Shown here piece after piece: positions 34,304-46,602 of a stretch of DNA of 64,000 bases. The notes under the pieces are model-generated. The model was not told the DNA's origin. It worked only from the letters and a program-made list of their open reading frames with translations, and ran no database searches. The stretch covers positions 83,685,381-83,749,380 of the forward strand of contig CM043957.1 of the NCBI GenBank assembly GCA_014529385.2. The letters are read 5' to 3'. Each line of letters starts with the position of its first letter. The stretch's first letter is position 1. The stretch is from Adiantum capillus-veneris (lineage: Eukaryota > Streptophyta > Polypodiopsida > Polypodiales > Pteridaceae). Position numbers and translations under genes: made by a program.

Positions 34304-36043
34304 TTAGATCCCAGTAGGGTCGAATGCGACTGTTGTCATTGTCAAGACTTGGGATCTATGGATTGTGCGTGCGTTCGCTGCTTGAATTGGGAGTTGTGTT
34401 CTTGAGACTAGGTTGAGTGGGTTCTTTCCTACTTGAAAATCTTTTGTGACTTGAAGTATTGGTGTCCATTGTTTGTTTATGTTTGCATGGAGATGTGCAT
34501 TTTGGGATCGATGTCTTCTCCCAATTGAGGTATCGAAGAACTCCACCCAAGCTATTAATGATTGTGCTCTGTTGTTTGTTGTTTGGAAGATTCCATCTGC
34601 ACCATTGACCAAACCATCAAGCACATTGATATTGCTAGCACAAAGTTCGACTATCATTCGTGGCTTTAGCTCAAGGATGGAGGATAATCCAACAGTTACT
34701 TGAGAGTTGTTTGGAATGACTAGGTTCTTTGAGCATGTTTTGTGGAATTTGTCATGAGCCTTGATGATGTATGGTGTCTCTTGCAAGTTCTCAAAGACCG
34801 TTTGGTTGTGCTTGGACTTTAGTTTATTTGTGAAGAAAAGATGAGGTGTTGTAAAAATGTCGAAGTTGTTGTTTGCAAATGTGTCATTGATAAATGCCAA
34901 GTCTCTTTGTGTTTGCTCTGCAACACGTACCCTATTTAAGACCTCTATAAACAATTCATTTGATTGACGCATTGGTGTTGTTAGCTTAGCGCATGTGATA
35001 TGTGTGTTCCAGCTCGATGGTGTGAGGATGTCAAGTGTATTGCTTGTGTCACTGAATATCCAGCGATCACGGACAGGGCTTGCCTGGCAAAGATCGCCAC
35101 AAAAGATAACGTCCAGGCCACCGAAGGGTTCATTGTGTTTGTGCTTTATAGATCGGAGTCTTGTGTCAATAATACGCAGCAGCCTGTTGCCTATCAAGAA
35201 AGCCTCGTCAAAAACAACTAGTTTGAGGTTTGCGTTTGCGTGGGATAGGTCATTGAGGGTGTCGTTGGAAAGAGGAACCATCTCAGTTAGCATCAATGGA
35301 AGGCGCAACGCAGAGTGTATTGTTGTGCCACCAAGGTTGAATGCTGCTTTGCGTGTATATGCCATCAACAATGCTGTTGGAAGCTCAATATTTCCTTCTA
35401 TCGAAGGTGCATAGTGTCGAACCAAGCCTTGGATGATTGCACGCAAAGTAAACGTTTTCCCTGTGCCGGCACCTCCTGTTAAAAAAAGGTGGATTTTGTC
35501 ATTTGGGCATACTCTCTTTCGTGTCATAATATCATCGTAAAGATGTCTTTGCTGTATATTCAAACTCATGACAATTGAGTGATATTCTTCATTTGGCATT
35601 CCAAGGAATATGGATGATGTTGGTAGTTGAGTGGTATGATGCCTTGTGGTTGGTAGGTAGAGATCAAGCTCATAAGTAAATTGTTCTTGTTGAGTTTCTT
35701 GTGAGGAGATTGAGCAAGATGTTGATGATTCTTGATTGTTGATTTCTAATTTTGTGAAAGGCTCCATGTTTTGTGCAATTATAGCAATATTAGACTCATA
35801 TCTCTCTCTCCAAGTTGATGTCAAAGCATCGAACGTGGATTCATTGCTTGTGAACTGTAGAAACAACAAACATAGTTGGTGGTAATGTCTCTCGCTGTCA
35901 ATCTCCTTGTTGAAGCCTGTATATCTGATGATCTGAGGCTTTTTGCACTTGTGGTGTGTCCCTTGTGAGATAATGTATTTGCTTGCATACTCTGCCAAAC
36001 AAAGATTTTGTATGCTAGTTGGTCTTTTTGTATACTTTGTTAC
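34304..36043 (-). pseudogene. Helentron PIF1-like helicase
   Basis: An SF1B helicase of the PIF1 type. Walker A GGAGTGKT lies at 35457-35480, Walker B VVFDEA at about 35202-35216, IFCGDLCQASPV follows near 35110, and TTPMRQSN near 34970. Near the end is ANARTIHRSQVLTM, the motif before VYTALSR. It would unwind DNA during rolling-circle replication. The frame is open from the copia junction at 36043 down to TAA at 34304. The codons at 36043-35999 continue the Rep frame of 41694-44725 once the copia insertion and one target-site copy are set aside, so Rep and helicase were a single protein. Confidence 0.87.
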
Positions 36044-36861
36044 TGTTAGGAAATAAGACGTAGCTAAATAGATAATTGAGTAGATTACTTAATGGAGAGA
36101 GACAGATTTATATACACGAGATTATAGAGTAGAGAGAGAGAGAGTACACACGATATACGTGGTTCACCCAATGTGGGCTACGTCCACGGAAAAGCTGCCA
36201 CTCAATGGCTTTAGTACTTCAAAACAAGAAGTAGTTTACAAAAGGATTATACCCTTAATGGAGCTCCCGCCTTGCTTCACTCTCACCACCTCACACTCAC
36301 CTTGTTGCATCAACTTCACACTATGAAATGTGTGTAGAAATGGCCTCCTTTTATAGGCCAAAAGGGTTGCCCTCTCTTATGAGAGACAGCCATGTGTAGC
36401 CGCCCTTGTGCGAATAAGTCCAAATCGGACCCTCCAATCCGCCCATGTGTGGCCGCCCTTGAGAAGACAAGTCCGCTTTTGAATTCAGCCACCGGCCATT
36501 GTATTCGGCCACCGGCCACCGGCCATTGACTTCCGACCACCGGCCACCAACCATTGACTTCCGACCACCGGCCATTGACTACCGGCCATCGGCCAACCGA
36601 CCGGTTGTTTTCCGACCACTTTCCGGCCGCCGTCCGGCCATAATATTCCGGCAAAAAAGAATATTCCAGCGAAAAAAAAGTCTCGGGGGCCTCCGCCCCC
36701 AAGGCCTTTAAAGTTGCCCCTGATTCTTGTCCGTGAAAATTTTGGTTTCCGGTGAGTGATTTTCCTTCACGCACAATGGCTTCTCCTCATAATGGGGGCC
36801 TTACAAATGTGCGCTTTTACCACAGAAAATTACAAGGGTAAATCAGGCTCCATACTTAACA
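36044..36861 (-). repeat. 3' LTR of the young copia element
   Basis: 818 bp. It contains a GC-rich minisatellite at about 36485-36610 built of ccggccattgacttccgacc-like units, an agagag tract near 36131 and, on the minus strand, a polypyrimidine stretch. Both LTRs carry a 152-codon frame that is only LTR sequence. Confidence 0.92.
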
Positions 36862-36921
36862 ATCTCCCACTTGGAGACTGATCTCCAAACCAAACCTGTG
36901 ACTGCTTTCCATTCTGGCTTC

Positions 36922-39900
36922 TTATCCTTGAATGCCGATTGAAGATGAGCAAAAGCTCAACTTCTCCTTGTTGACCACCTTTGTAAACATGTCTGCAGGA
37001 TTTTCACTTGTATGCACCTTTCCTAGCTTTAGTTGTCCCTCTTCCAAAAGAGTGCGTATGAAGTGATATCTCACCTCAATGTGCTTTGTCCTTGAATGAA
37101 AGGCTGAGTTCTTTGCAAGATGGATAGCGCTTTGGCTATCACTGTACAAGACACAATTGTCTTGTTTGAATCCAAGCTCTTCTAAGAATTTGTGAAGCCA
37201 CAGAATTTCTTTGCTTGCCTCCGTCATTGCTACATACTCTGCTTCCGTGGTAGAAAGTGAAACCACTTTCTGCAGCTTTGAAGCCCAGCTTACTGTTGTG
37301 CCTCCAACCGTGAACACATAGCCAGTAGTGCTCCTTCGAGTATCTTTGTCACCTGCCATATCTGCATCAGCATACCCTTCTAGAAAAATATCAGTTCCTC
37401 CAAAATACAAACCATTTGTTGTTGTCCCTTTTAGATACCTAAGTATCCACTTCACAGCTTGCCAATGCTCTTTACCTGGGTTGTCCATGAACCTACTCAC
37501 AACTCCCACTGCATGTGCAATGTCTGGCCTTGTCCAGACCATAGCATACATTAGAGAACCTACCACTGCAGCATATGGAACTTTAGACATATAGGCTATC
37601 TCCTCTTGTGTCTTTGGACACATATCCTTCGTTAGTTTAAAATGACCAGCCAAAGGTGTAGAAACTGGTTTTGCATTTTGCATTGCAAACCTTTCTAGTA
37701 CCTTCTTGATGTAATCTTCTTGAGATAGCTTTATTGTTTTCTTCGTCCTGTCCCTTGATATTTTCATACCAAGTATCCTCTTTGCAGCACCTAAATCTTT
37801 CATTGAAAAAGATTTGGACAACTCCTCTTTTAGGTCTTTGATGTCGTGCATGTTAGCACTTGCAATCAACATGTCATCAACATACAACATTAGGATGATG
37901 AATTTCCCATCTCCCAAATTCTTCGTGTAGACGCAGTGATCCGAGTTGCATCTTGTGAATCCATGATCCAACATCCATCGATCAAACTTCAAGTACCATT
38001 GTCTTGATGCTTGCTTTAAACCATACAAGCTCTTCTTTAATCTGCAAACCATTTTCTCCTTACCTTTTACTTCATACCCCTTTGGTTGAAGCATGTAGAT
38101 TTCCTCCTCTAAGTCACCGTGAGGGAATGCCGTATTTACATCCATTTGCTCGAGATTTAGATCATGAGCAGCCACAAGGCTTAAGACAAGCCTAATTGAG
38201 TTCATTTTTACAACAGGAGAAAATATTTCATTAAAGTCAATACCTTTCTTTTGAGAAAAACCTTTTACCACAAGCCTAGACTTGTACCTTTTCTTCCCAC
38301 CTTCTTCTTCCTTTATCTTGTACACCCATTTGTTTTGAAGTGCCCGCTTACCTTTAGGCAACTCAACCAACTCCCATGTTTGGTTGCGATGTAGTGAGTC
38401 CATCTCCACTTGCATGCTCTTCGTCCATTCTTCTTTGGATTCATGTTGCATAGCTTCTTCATATGATTCCGGCTCTCCAGAATCTGAGATCAAGAGATGG
38501 TTGAAGGAAGGAACAAACCTTTCTGGAGGTCTACTTGCTCTTGTAGATCTTCGGGGAATAGGTTGAGGCTCCTCATTTGGTTGACGTTGTTGCACATTGT
38601 CACCGTTTGCAGTCCTTGAGTCTTCACCGTCCTCAAGCTCCATGTACTCATCACCTGTTTCTTTTGTTTGTTTTCTTTCCAAGTAATCTTTGTACATATT
38701 TTGTTCGTTAAAAATTACATCTCTACTCCTTAAGATTTTACCATCTTCAGGATTCCATAGGCGATACCCAAAGTCTCCTTCTCCATAGCCAATGAAGAAA
38801 CACTTTTTGGACTTTGCATCTAACTTTGATCTTAGGCTTCTATCTATGTGCATGAAAGCCTCACACCCAAACACTTTGAGAAATGCATAATTCACCGGTT
38901 TACTTGTCCATGCCTCTTCTGGAACTCCCCCATCCAATGCCGTTGAGGGTGACCGATTGATTAAGTACACAGACGTACTTACAGCTTCTGCCCAAAGCTC
39001 AAGCGGTAGGCCTGCATGTAGCCGCATGCTTCGTGCTCGTTCCATGATTGTCCTGTTCATCCTTTCCGAAATCCCATTTTGTTGAGGTGTCCTTGGGGTT
39101 GTCCTTTGCCTCCGAATGCCATTGCTAGCACAAAAGCTTTCAAAAGCTTGGCTGCAATATTCGCCTCCATTGTCGGATCTGAGGCATTTAACCTTGGTAC
39201 CTGTTTCATTCTCCACAAAGGCTTTCCACCTTTGAAATATGGAAAATACATCGGATTTATTCTTCATGACATAAACCCATGTTTTTCTAGTCGCATCGTC
39301 TATGAATGTTACATAGTACAATGAGCCACCAAGTGATGGTGTACTTGCAGGACCCCAAACATCAGAATGAACCAACTCAAGTTTTTTATTTTTTCTTTCA
39401 TTTCCTGATTTTTGAAATTTTACCCTCTTTTGTTTACCATAAATACAATCTTCACAGAACTCTAAGTCCACTTCTTTCAAACCTGGTAGAAGCTTCTTTG
39501 TTTGAAGGATTTGCATTCCTTTGGCACTCATATGCCCAAGTCGGTAGTGCCACACCGCACTGTCAACTTCTGTAGTTACTGCACAAGCTGAAGGTTGCGT
39601 GCTAACAGCACACAAGTAAAGTGTACCAACTTTTTCACCCTTGGCAACCACCAAAGATCCCTTTGAGATCTTCCACCGTTTGTTTCCGAATGCAATGTTG
39701 TGACCTTCATCGTCCAATTGTCCTGTAGAGATCAAATTTTTGCAAAGAGAAGGAACATGCCTAACATCTTTAAGCTTCCATTCATTTCCGTTAGCAGTTT
39801 TGACAGAAACTGTACCTTTGCCGACAATCTCACAAGCTTCATCATCTCCCAAGTATACATACCCAAAATTACCTTTAGTGTAGTCTTGGAAATGTTGCTT

Positions 39901-40802
39901 GTGTGGTGTCGCATGGAATGAAGCCCCGGAATCTACTATCCAGGAATTAGACACATTGTCTAATGAGAGAATTAGAGCATCTTGCTCTACTTTACCTGCC
40001 ACATTGGCCTCCGATGTTGGCTTGTTGTCTTGAGACTCTGTCTCCTTCTTCTTCTTGGACCAGCAATCCTTCTTGACGTGGCCCTTCTTGTCGCAGCTCC
40101 AACATTCAAGAACTGACTTTGTGCGTGACTTGCTCGGCCTTGAGCGATCACGACCCTTTTGGTTTTTGAACCTCTCCTTAAGCCTTCCTCTTGTTTCCAC
40201 TGATAGTGCAGCACTTGATGATTCTCCTGTGCTTCTCCTTCGCATTTCCTCGCTTAGGAGAACACCCACAACATCATCAAACTTAAGAGTATTTGTGCCA
40301 GAGATAGAATTACTTACAGCTATCACAAGGCTGTCCCAACTATCTGGTAGAGATGATAGTATAAGGAGAGCTCGCACTTCGTCATCGAAATTGATTTTCA
40401 CTGATCGAAGTTGACTTATGTTTGTGTTAAAGTCATTTAGGTGTTCTGCAACTGAACCATTCTCTGCCATCTTTAGATTGAACAAGCGCTTCATAAGAAA
40501 TACCTTATTGGATGCCGATGGTTTCTCGTAGAAGTCGTCAAGTGACTTCATCAAGTCCTCCGTGGTCTTCATCTCCGAAACATTGAAGGCTACCGTTGAC
40601 GCCAAGCTTAACCGGATTGTTCCCAGTGCCTTTCGATCAAGGACATCCATGCTTCATCTGCCATTGTTGCGGGCTTCTTTGCAAGACCGCCTAGTGGCAA
40701 ATAGAGGTCCTTCTGGTAAAGATAGTCTTCAATCTGCATCTTCCAATGTTGGTAGTTTTTGCCGTTGAACTTCTCAATCTTGAGCTTCCCTTCCTCCGCC
40801 AT
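36922..40802 (-). pseudogene. Copia gag-pol polyprotein, one frameshift
   Basis: Starts at the ATG at 40802 (MAEEGKLKIEKFNGKNYQHW). One G appears to be missing near 40648, where GAAGCATGGATGTCC should read ...TGGGATG.... The frame then stays open for 1,242 codons to 36922. In order: gag UBN2 region, zinc knuckle CWSCDKKGHVKKDC (~40060), protease WIVDSGASFHAT (~39930), and integrase with HYRLGHM...CEDCIYGK and DVWGPASTPSLGG, LRSDNGGEY, TPQQNGISERMNRT. RT follows with AFPHGD, YGLKQASRQWY and YVDDMLIA, then RNase H with YADADMAGDKDTRRSTTGY, STTEAEYVA and HIEVRYHFIR. Every catalytic motif looks intact. This is the best preserved retrotransposon here. Confidence 0.93.
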
Positions 40803-40861
40803 AACTCCCACTCAATTCAAGGAATCCTTTCCTTGAGATAATTTAGCTACGAGCAAACCTT

Positions 40862-40873
40862 GCTCTGATACCA
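40862..40873 (-). promoter_or_regulatory. Primer-binding site of the young copia element
   Basis: tggtatcagagc on the minus strand, two bases inside the 5' LTR, complementary to initiator-Met tRNA. Confidence 0.9.
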
Positions 40874-40875
40874 GT

Positions 40876-41693
40876 TGTTAGGAAATAAGACGTAGCTAAA
40901 TAGATAATTGAGTAGATTACTTAATCGAGAGAGACAGATTTATATACACGAGATTATAGAGTAGAGAGAGAGAGAGTACACACGATATACGTGGTTCACC
41001 CAATGTGGGCTACGTCCACGGAAAAGCTGCCACTCAATGGCTTTAGTACTTCAAAACAAGAAGTAGTTTACAAAGGGATTATACCCTTAATGGAGCTCCC
41101 GCCTTGCTTCACTCTCACCACCTCACACTCACCTTGTTGCATCAACTTCACACTATGAAATGTGTGTAGAAATGGCCTCCTATTATAGGCCAAAAGGGTT
41201 GCCCTCTCTTATGAGAGACAGCCATGTGTAGCCGCCCTTGTGCGAATAAGTCCAAATCGGACCCTCCAATCCACCCATGTGTGGCCGCCCTTGAGAAGAC
41301 AAGTCCGCTTTTGAATTCGGCCACCGGCCATTGTATTCGGCCACCGGCCACCGGCCATTGACTTCCGACCACCGGCCACCGACCATTGACTTCCGACCAC
41401 CGGCCATTGACTACCGGCCACCGGCCAACCGACCGTTTGTTTTCCGACCACTTTTCGGCCGCCGTCCGGCCATAATATTCCGGCAAAAAAGAATATTCCG
41501 GCGAAAAAAAAGTCTCGGGGGCCTCCGCCCCCAAGGCCTTTAAAGTTGCCCCTGATTCTTGTCCGTGAAAATTTTGGTTTCCGGTGAGTGATTTTCCTTC
41601 ACGCACAATGGCTTCTCCTCATAATGGGGGCCTTACAAATGTGCGCTTTTACCACAGAAAATTACAAGGGTAAATCAGGCTCCATACTTAACA
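40876..41693 (-). repeat. 5' LTR of the young copia element
   Basis: 818 bp, about 99% identical by eye to the 3' LTR, with the same minisatellite at about 41318-41440. Confidence 0.92.
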
Positions 41694-44600
41694 ATTACGA
41701 GATCATCAAAGAATATGTCTGTGTCATCAGGATGAAGTGCTTGCAAGCAAGTTTTCCTCTTTAACAATAGTGTTCTTTGGGTTTGGTAGTCTGCATTGAT
41801 GAAGATAAATTGCCTGGTTGTGTTGTGCAATGAAAGAGATAGTGAAATGTATGTTGCTTGTTGAGCTGTGATTTCTTGAGCATTGATCAAGGCACCTCCA
41901 ATTTTCTTAAGACGCTCCAATGTGGGAAGACTCTCCTTCTTGCATTTCTCAAGGATTTTGTTGATTGCTTTGCTTGTGGTCGAATCTGTTTTTGTCATAT
42001 ATGATGTGCAGTATGCAACAGCTCCATGAGGATTGAAAATAAACTGAATATCAAGATTGCCATCCCACAATGTGCACATTGTTTTGTTGAAATTGTTTGT
42101 GTATATATCTTTTGGTTGTCTTTTGAGCAAAAGTGTTGGTTCTGAGAGCGAAATTGAGAGTGTCTCAAGGTACATGTCTTCATCCATGCTTAAAGAGGAT
42201 AACCAATCATCAAAACTCATTTCAGGGCAATGTGGAAAAGCTGCAAGTTGACTTTCGAGTAGTGTCTTATTTGCAAGAAGAATGGATTCCCGTTTTTCAC
42301 TTGGTCGTATTGGACGCAGGATAGTTGTTTGCCGTACAGGCGGTCTTGGAAATCCAAAATGACAATGCTTCTTTCTTTTTTTGCAAGTTCTACGATGGGA
42401 ATGGATTTGTACTTTTTGTAAGTCAACAGGTAATTCATCTTTGTCACTTGAGATGTATTTATCAACAAAAGCAATCACTTCTTTGTCATCAGAAATCCCA
42501 AGCTTTGGAGAATTGTCAATCCAAATTAATCCATGATCATGTTGGCTTCCCCCATGCTGAAATTCTGTGACAAAGAAAAAATCCATGATTTGGCCAAGTA
42601 TTTTTGAATTTCGTTTCAACTCTTTCTTAAGTGCGTTGAATCTATGGACATAGTACCGAGCTGTGGTGATAGGATCTGGACGAACCAACGCACGGATATA
42701 ATGTGAATTGGATTGGAAATTAGATTCATTGATTTGTGGATTAAGCGCAGCAAGACATTCGTGCAATGGCTTCCATCTTTGCTCTGCACATGATAGAGTG
42801 ACAAAAAAGGTAGGTTGTCCTATTTGTCGAATCATGGCGAAGACATTGCGCTTGAGTTTGGCCTTGTAATCTGATGATGTTCGCAGAGATTCAAAGTCAT
42901 GATATCCTAGTTGGGATGATAGCATTCGATCAATGTTAGTGTTGTTCTGAACATCTTTTGCGCATAGTTGCATGCCTTGCAATTTTCCCTTGCGCAGACG
43001 TACCCATATAGAACCAAGCACCTTGCCAATGATAATCTTCATCACTTTGAAGAACAAATTTTCAATGTCTAATGCAAAGCGTTTATCCTTGTTTTTGAGC
43101 TCCCATTGTGCGATCTTTAAATAATTTTTTTTCGCAAGATTTGCATAGGTTCTTCTTTTTCCAAAGAACAAAGCTGGAAATGACAATTCCTCACAATCGG
43201 CATCATCAAATAGGCTCAGTGGGGAAAATCCTTCACATGGAGTGACACTATGGACATGTGCACTGTGATCGATGACTTGTTGTGAAGAATAGATACCATG
43301 GACAAGGGTGTCGGAATGTTCATTCACTAGCTCATCAACCTCATCTTCTTCATACAACATTACATATGGACTCATGTGAAAAGTAGAAACCCAAGCTTCA
43401 TTAATAGAGGCTTTGTGCTCTATGTATAAAGGGGTGCTAATCAAATCTTTCAGTGCTTGGAGCACATAAAAGGGACGTACACCACCACTAAGGTATGCAT
43501 GGGCATACTCAAGTTTACGCTTAATCTCCACAAGGATTGTAGCATGCTCATCACTAAAACGTGGCAAGATTGCTTGAATTCTTGTCAAGTCTGCCATGAC
43601 ATTAACAACACTGCCTCGCAGCCCAAACTGACCCTCATAATTGAGCTCTCGTATTTGGGTGAAAGGAATGCGAAGTGATACGAGGCGCTTCTCGATTGCA
43701 TTTAACAATGCAATGCTTCCAATACTTTCATTGAGGAGAGAATGCGGATGTATGCAAAAGAGTGGCTTCCTTTGAGATTTCAAGTTTTGCTTACAAGAGA
43801 AACAAACTCTTTTGTCTAGAGCAGAGTTAAATATTTGCAATCCCATCAAGGTCTGGAGAAAAGATGCTTCGAGCACACTCAAACAATGCAAACTCTTTTT
43901 GAACAAAAGACTACCACAGCTTAAACATCCATATGCAGGAGTGTCTTGAATTTCCACTAGATATTTTTGTTTCCTAGATCTTTTATTAGATTGAGGCACA
44001 ACATTGTCTTTATGCAACATTTTTGATATTGAGTAAACTTTCTTTTGAATTTGTTTCAAAGTGTAAGAAGAACAAACTTGTGTTCGAAATCGAGAAGCTA
44101 TCTGCAGTGCTGTCTCATTTGGAAAACTCTTCACAATGTCCACCAATCTAGCGGCAAGATCTTTAGGCCAGGAGTAACGCTTACGTTTCTTGGTGGAAGA
44201 TGATTGTGGAAAAACAAACAATCCATCTTGACAAATAAAGACGAACAAGCCATGAGAAGAGGAAGAAGATGCAACACAAGGATTAGCGTTAAAAGAATGT
44301 TGATGAATTTGTTCTTGAAAGACATGAACAACACATTGAAACTGCAACACATGGCAAGCTAGATTGATCAAATTGATTAAAAGCAAAGGAGAATTTTCTC
44401 TTGTGCCCATACGTTGGCAAACTAGAGATTCAAGAGTTTTGTCGTAGACATTACAAGCAACACACTTATCATTCCACAGTTTCAGCCAGACACTTGTGAT
44501 CTCCAAGTCGTGAGAACGAAATCTTGCAACAATATGCTTGGACAAAATTTTCTCTAATGAATTGACAGAGATATCTACACCACATATAAACAATAATGCC

Positions 44601-44725
44601 CTCAAAACATCTTGATTACAAGGAGACGATGTCCAAAAAGTTGAGTCGATTGAACATTGTAAACCATCTAAACAAAAAATAGTTTTATCATCAAGAGATA
44701 ATCCCGCCATAATGCCTAGATACAA
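41694..44725 (-). pseudogene. Helentron Rep (HUH replication initiator), cut by copia
   Basis: An open frame of about 1,010 codons. The N-terminal 300 residues are Cys-rich in places (CLSCGSLL... then CFSCKQNL, zinc-finger-like). The Helitron N-terminal/Rep region follows: LSSQLGYHDFESLR near residue 610, FAMIRQIGQPTFFVTLSCAE near 640 and DPITTARYYVHRFNALKKE near 690. The HUH motif is EFQHGGSQHDHGLIWI near 728, and CHFGFPRPP lies near 790. YCTSYMTKTDS near 903 supplies the candidate nicking tyrosines. Rep would nick one strand and start rolling-circle transfer. The last residues before the stop at 41675 are encoded by the copia LTR. The start may be the ATG at 44725 or MAGLSLDD at 44710. Confidence 0.88.
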
Positions 44726-44791
44726 AAGGATATTCAGCAGAATATAGGCTTACTACACGAGTGCAAGGCACATCAGATAGACAGCATCTCC

Positions 44792-46602
44792 CTATTCGGA
44801 CTTAAAGCTTGTTACATACCCATGTGCATCAATTGAGAAATTCCCAGCTCTTTTCATTCCCACCAAGGAAGCTTTCAAACTCACTAGATTAGTTTCATAC
44901 AAATGCAAAAAAGAAGAGGATAAGCGAAGGACTTGGTCAACGATCTTTCCGTGCAAGGTGAGAGAAATGCCTTTGCCGTCACGAGGAACCAGCTTTGCTT
45001 GAAGAGCAAGAACTTTCCATATTTCAACAACTTTGTTGCAAGCAAAACAATGAGGATTAGAGCTTTGGCGGTTGACCTGGGCAGATTTGCAAACTCCACA
45101 TAAATACTCCAATCCAACGCTGTTGACGTTAACAACCTCAAGGGAACCGAACACTTGAAATTAACATAAAGGGATCACACAATGCACAATGAATACAATG
45201 AACCTACCAAGAGGAACTCACCGTTTTTCCGAATCCCATACTTGCAATCTGCTTATCACGGATATCTTTGAAAACCAACTTCAATTGAGAGGGCAATGGC
45301 AGCAAGATAGTGTAGTCCACGATAGACAATGTGTTAGAGAATTGTTTGAAGACATTTATGTTGTGGGCCACACAATCATAAAATCCATTCTCTTTGACTT
45401 CGTTGGATATGTTATAAAAATCAGCCTTTCAAGAAGGTACAAACAAAAGCTGCAGCAATAACAAACAATCAAAACACGATCAAGAACACTTAGAGCTGTG
45501 TATAGAAGCTTATCGTTGCTCTATCAACATCAGCAAGGCCATCAGCAACAATAAGCCTAGTGCCACTACTCCCATCACTTTTCGCCATGTTCTCCACCTT
45601 GATAACAGTAAATGCTTCAGTAGGCACACCATCTTCAATTGAGGAAGTCCATGATGAGACAAGATCTTTAATCTTGTGCTCAGGAAAGAGAGTTAGCACA
45701 AAGTCGAATGAAGGAGCCTTCACAATAGATGTAATTGCATCAGCATAAAGAGCAAGTTGGCAAGTGCCTCCATCACTAGGATTCTTTTTCCTCACAACAG
45801 GGCCCTCAATACGTATAAAATCACCCATCGCAAATGAGTTGACAAACTGTTCAATATAATTTTCTGCCACAACAAAAGTGATAGTATGATGTGCAACCTT
45901 GTCCACAAGATCAGCCTTCAAAAATCTGCTGTAGTTTGCTTTTTAGATTTTATATGTGCCATATTTTGCAAGCACCTTGCCAATGAAGACAAAACGGAAG
46001 TTAATAGCATCAGCAAGCTCACAAATAAGAAGCTCGGGCGTAAATTGACTCAATGCCAATTGAGATTCAAAAGAGTCAACAATAGGCTTTGGCTCTTCTT
46101 TAATAGATGCTAAGCCCAATGAACGACTCACACCAACAGAGGGAGTGGCAATCCCGGAAATGTTAAGCGATGTTCGCCCTACATCACATGACACACAATA
46201 CTCTTATTATCGATTACAGATTGGTAAGGCATATAAATTTAAACAAAGCTAACCTCTCACAGTGGCCATTCCCCTTGCAATACTAAGGGCTTTTTGAACA
46301 GATTTTGGAGATTTCTTTAACTTGGCCTTGGGACTGAGCTTTTTAAATGCTGAGTTTGGAGAACCTACTAAGCTACTTGACGATCCAAGGCCCCCACTTT
46401 CAGACACAACTTCATGCAAGTTTTCAGTTCTAGAAGATGCGCTCATAGTCTCAAAGTAATCATTGCTTGAGTTTGTAGTGAAAGCATCTATAATCAAAAG
46501 CAAATTCAAGACAGATTTCAAGATAAGCAAGACAACAAGACTCTTAAGCACCAAAAGAGGAACAAAATGCATAGGTGTATTACCATCCATATTCGAATCC
46601 AT
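44792..46602 (-). pseudogene. Helentron RPA-like single-strand-DNA-binding gene, multi-exon
   Basis: Exons 46602-46584 and 46487-46254 are joined by a 96-bp intron (g|gtaata ... gattatag). Another 75-bp intron (gag|gttagc ... gatgtag) leads to 46178. This exon continues past a TAA at 45943 into an OB-fold region (FVVAENYIEQFVNSFAMGDF, IRIEGPVV, CQLALYADAITSIVKA) to about 45500. A further exon at about 45430-45227 ends in a classic gtgagt donor. The last one to 44792 carries a zinc-ribbon of the RPA70 C-terminal type (CGVCKS...CFACNKVVEIWKV). The predicted protein resembles the large RPA subunit, which coats single-stranded DNA. Such genes accompany plant Helitrons. Intron borders after 45500 are tentative. 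Confidence 0.75.

Larger units (their letters stand above)
36044..41693 (-). mobile_element. Young, nearly intact Ty1/copia retrotransposon inside the Helentron
   Basis: Two 818-bp LTRs at 36044-36861 and 40876-41693, TGTTAAG...CCTAACA on the minus strand. A primer-binding site (tggtatcagagc) is at 40862-40873 and a purine tract (caagtgggagat) lies next to the 3' LTR. I count about ten differences between the LTRs, so the insertion is recent. Flanks are gttac (36039-36043) and attac (41694-41698), one mismatch apart. It interrupts the Helentron Rep-helicase frame. Gag-pol is open over about 1,240 codons with a single frameshift near its start. Confidence 0.93.
33494..46602 (-). mobile_element. 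Helentron-type rolling-circle transposon, interrupted by a copia element
   Basis: All on the minus strand in order: an RPA-like gene (46602-44792), then a Rep-helicase-endonuclease gene (44725-41694 continuing 36043-33494). HUH replication initiator plus PIF1/SF1 helicase defines Helitrons. A C-terminal EEP nuclease fused to the helicase is the mark of the Helentron/Helitron2 branch. An RPA-like accessory gene is usual in plant Helitrons. Coordinates cover the coding part only; the true ends are not resolved. Inactivating changes I see are one TAA at the helicase-nuclease junction, one TAA in the RPA gene and the copia insertion. Confidence 0.85.

Noticed and set aside
36316-36774. 152-codon frame present twice (also 41148-41606)
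   Set aside because: It is LTR sequence duplicated in both LTRs of the copia element, with a repeat-derived GRWPVVGSQW-like pattern, not a gene.
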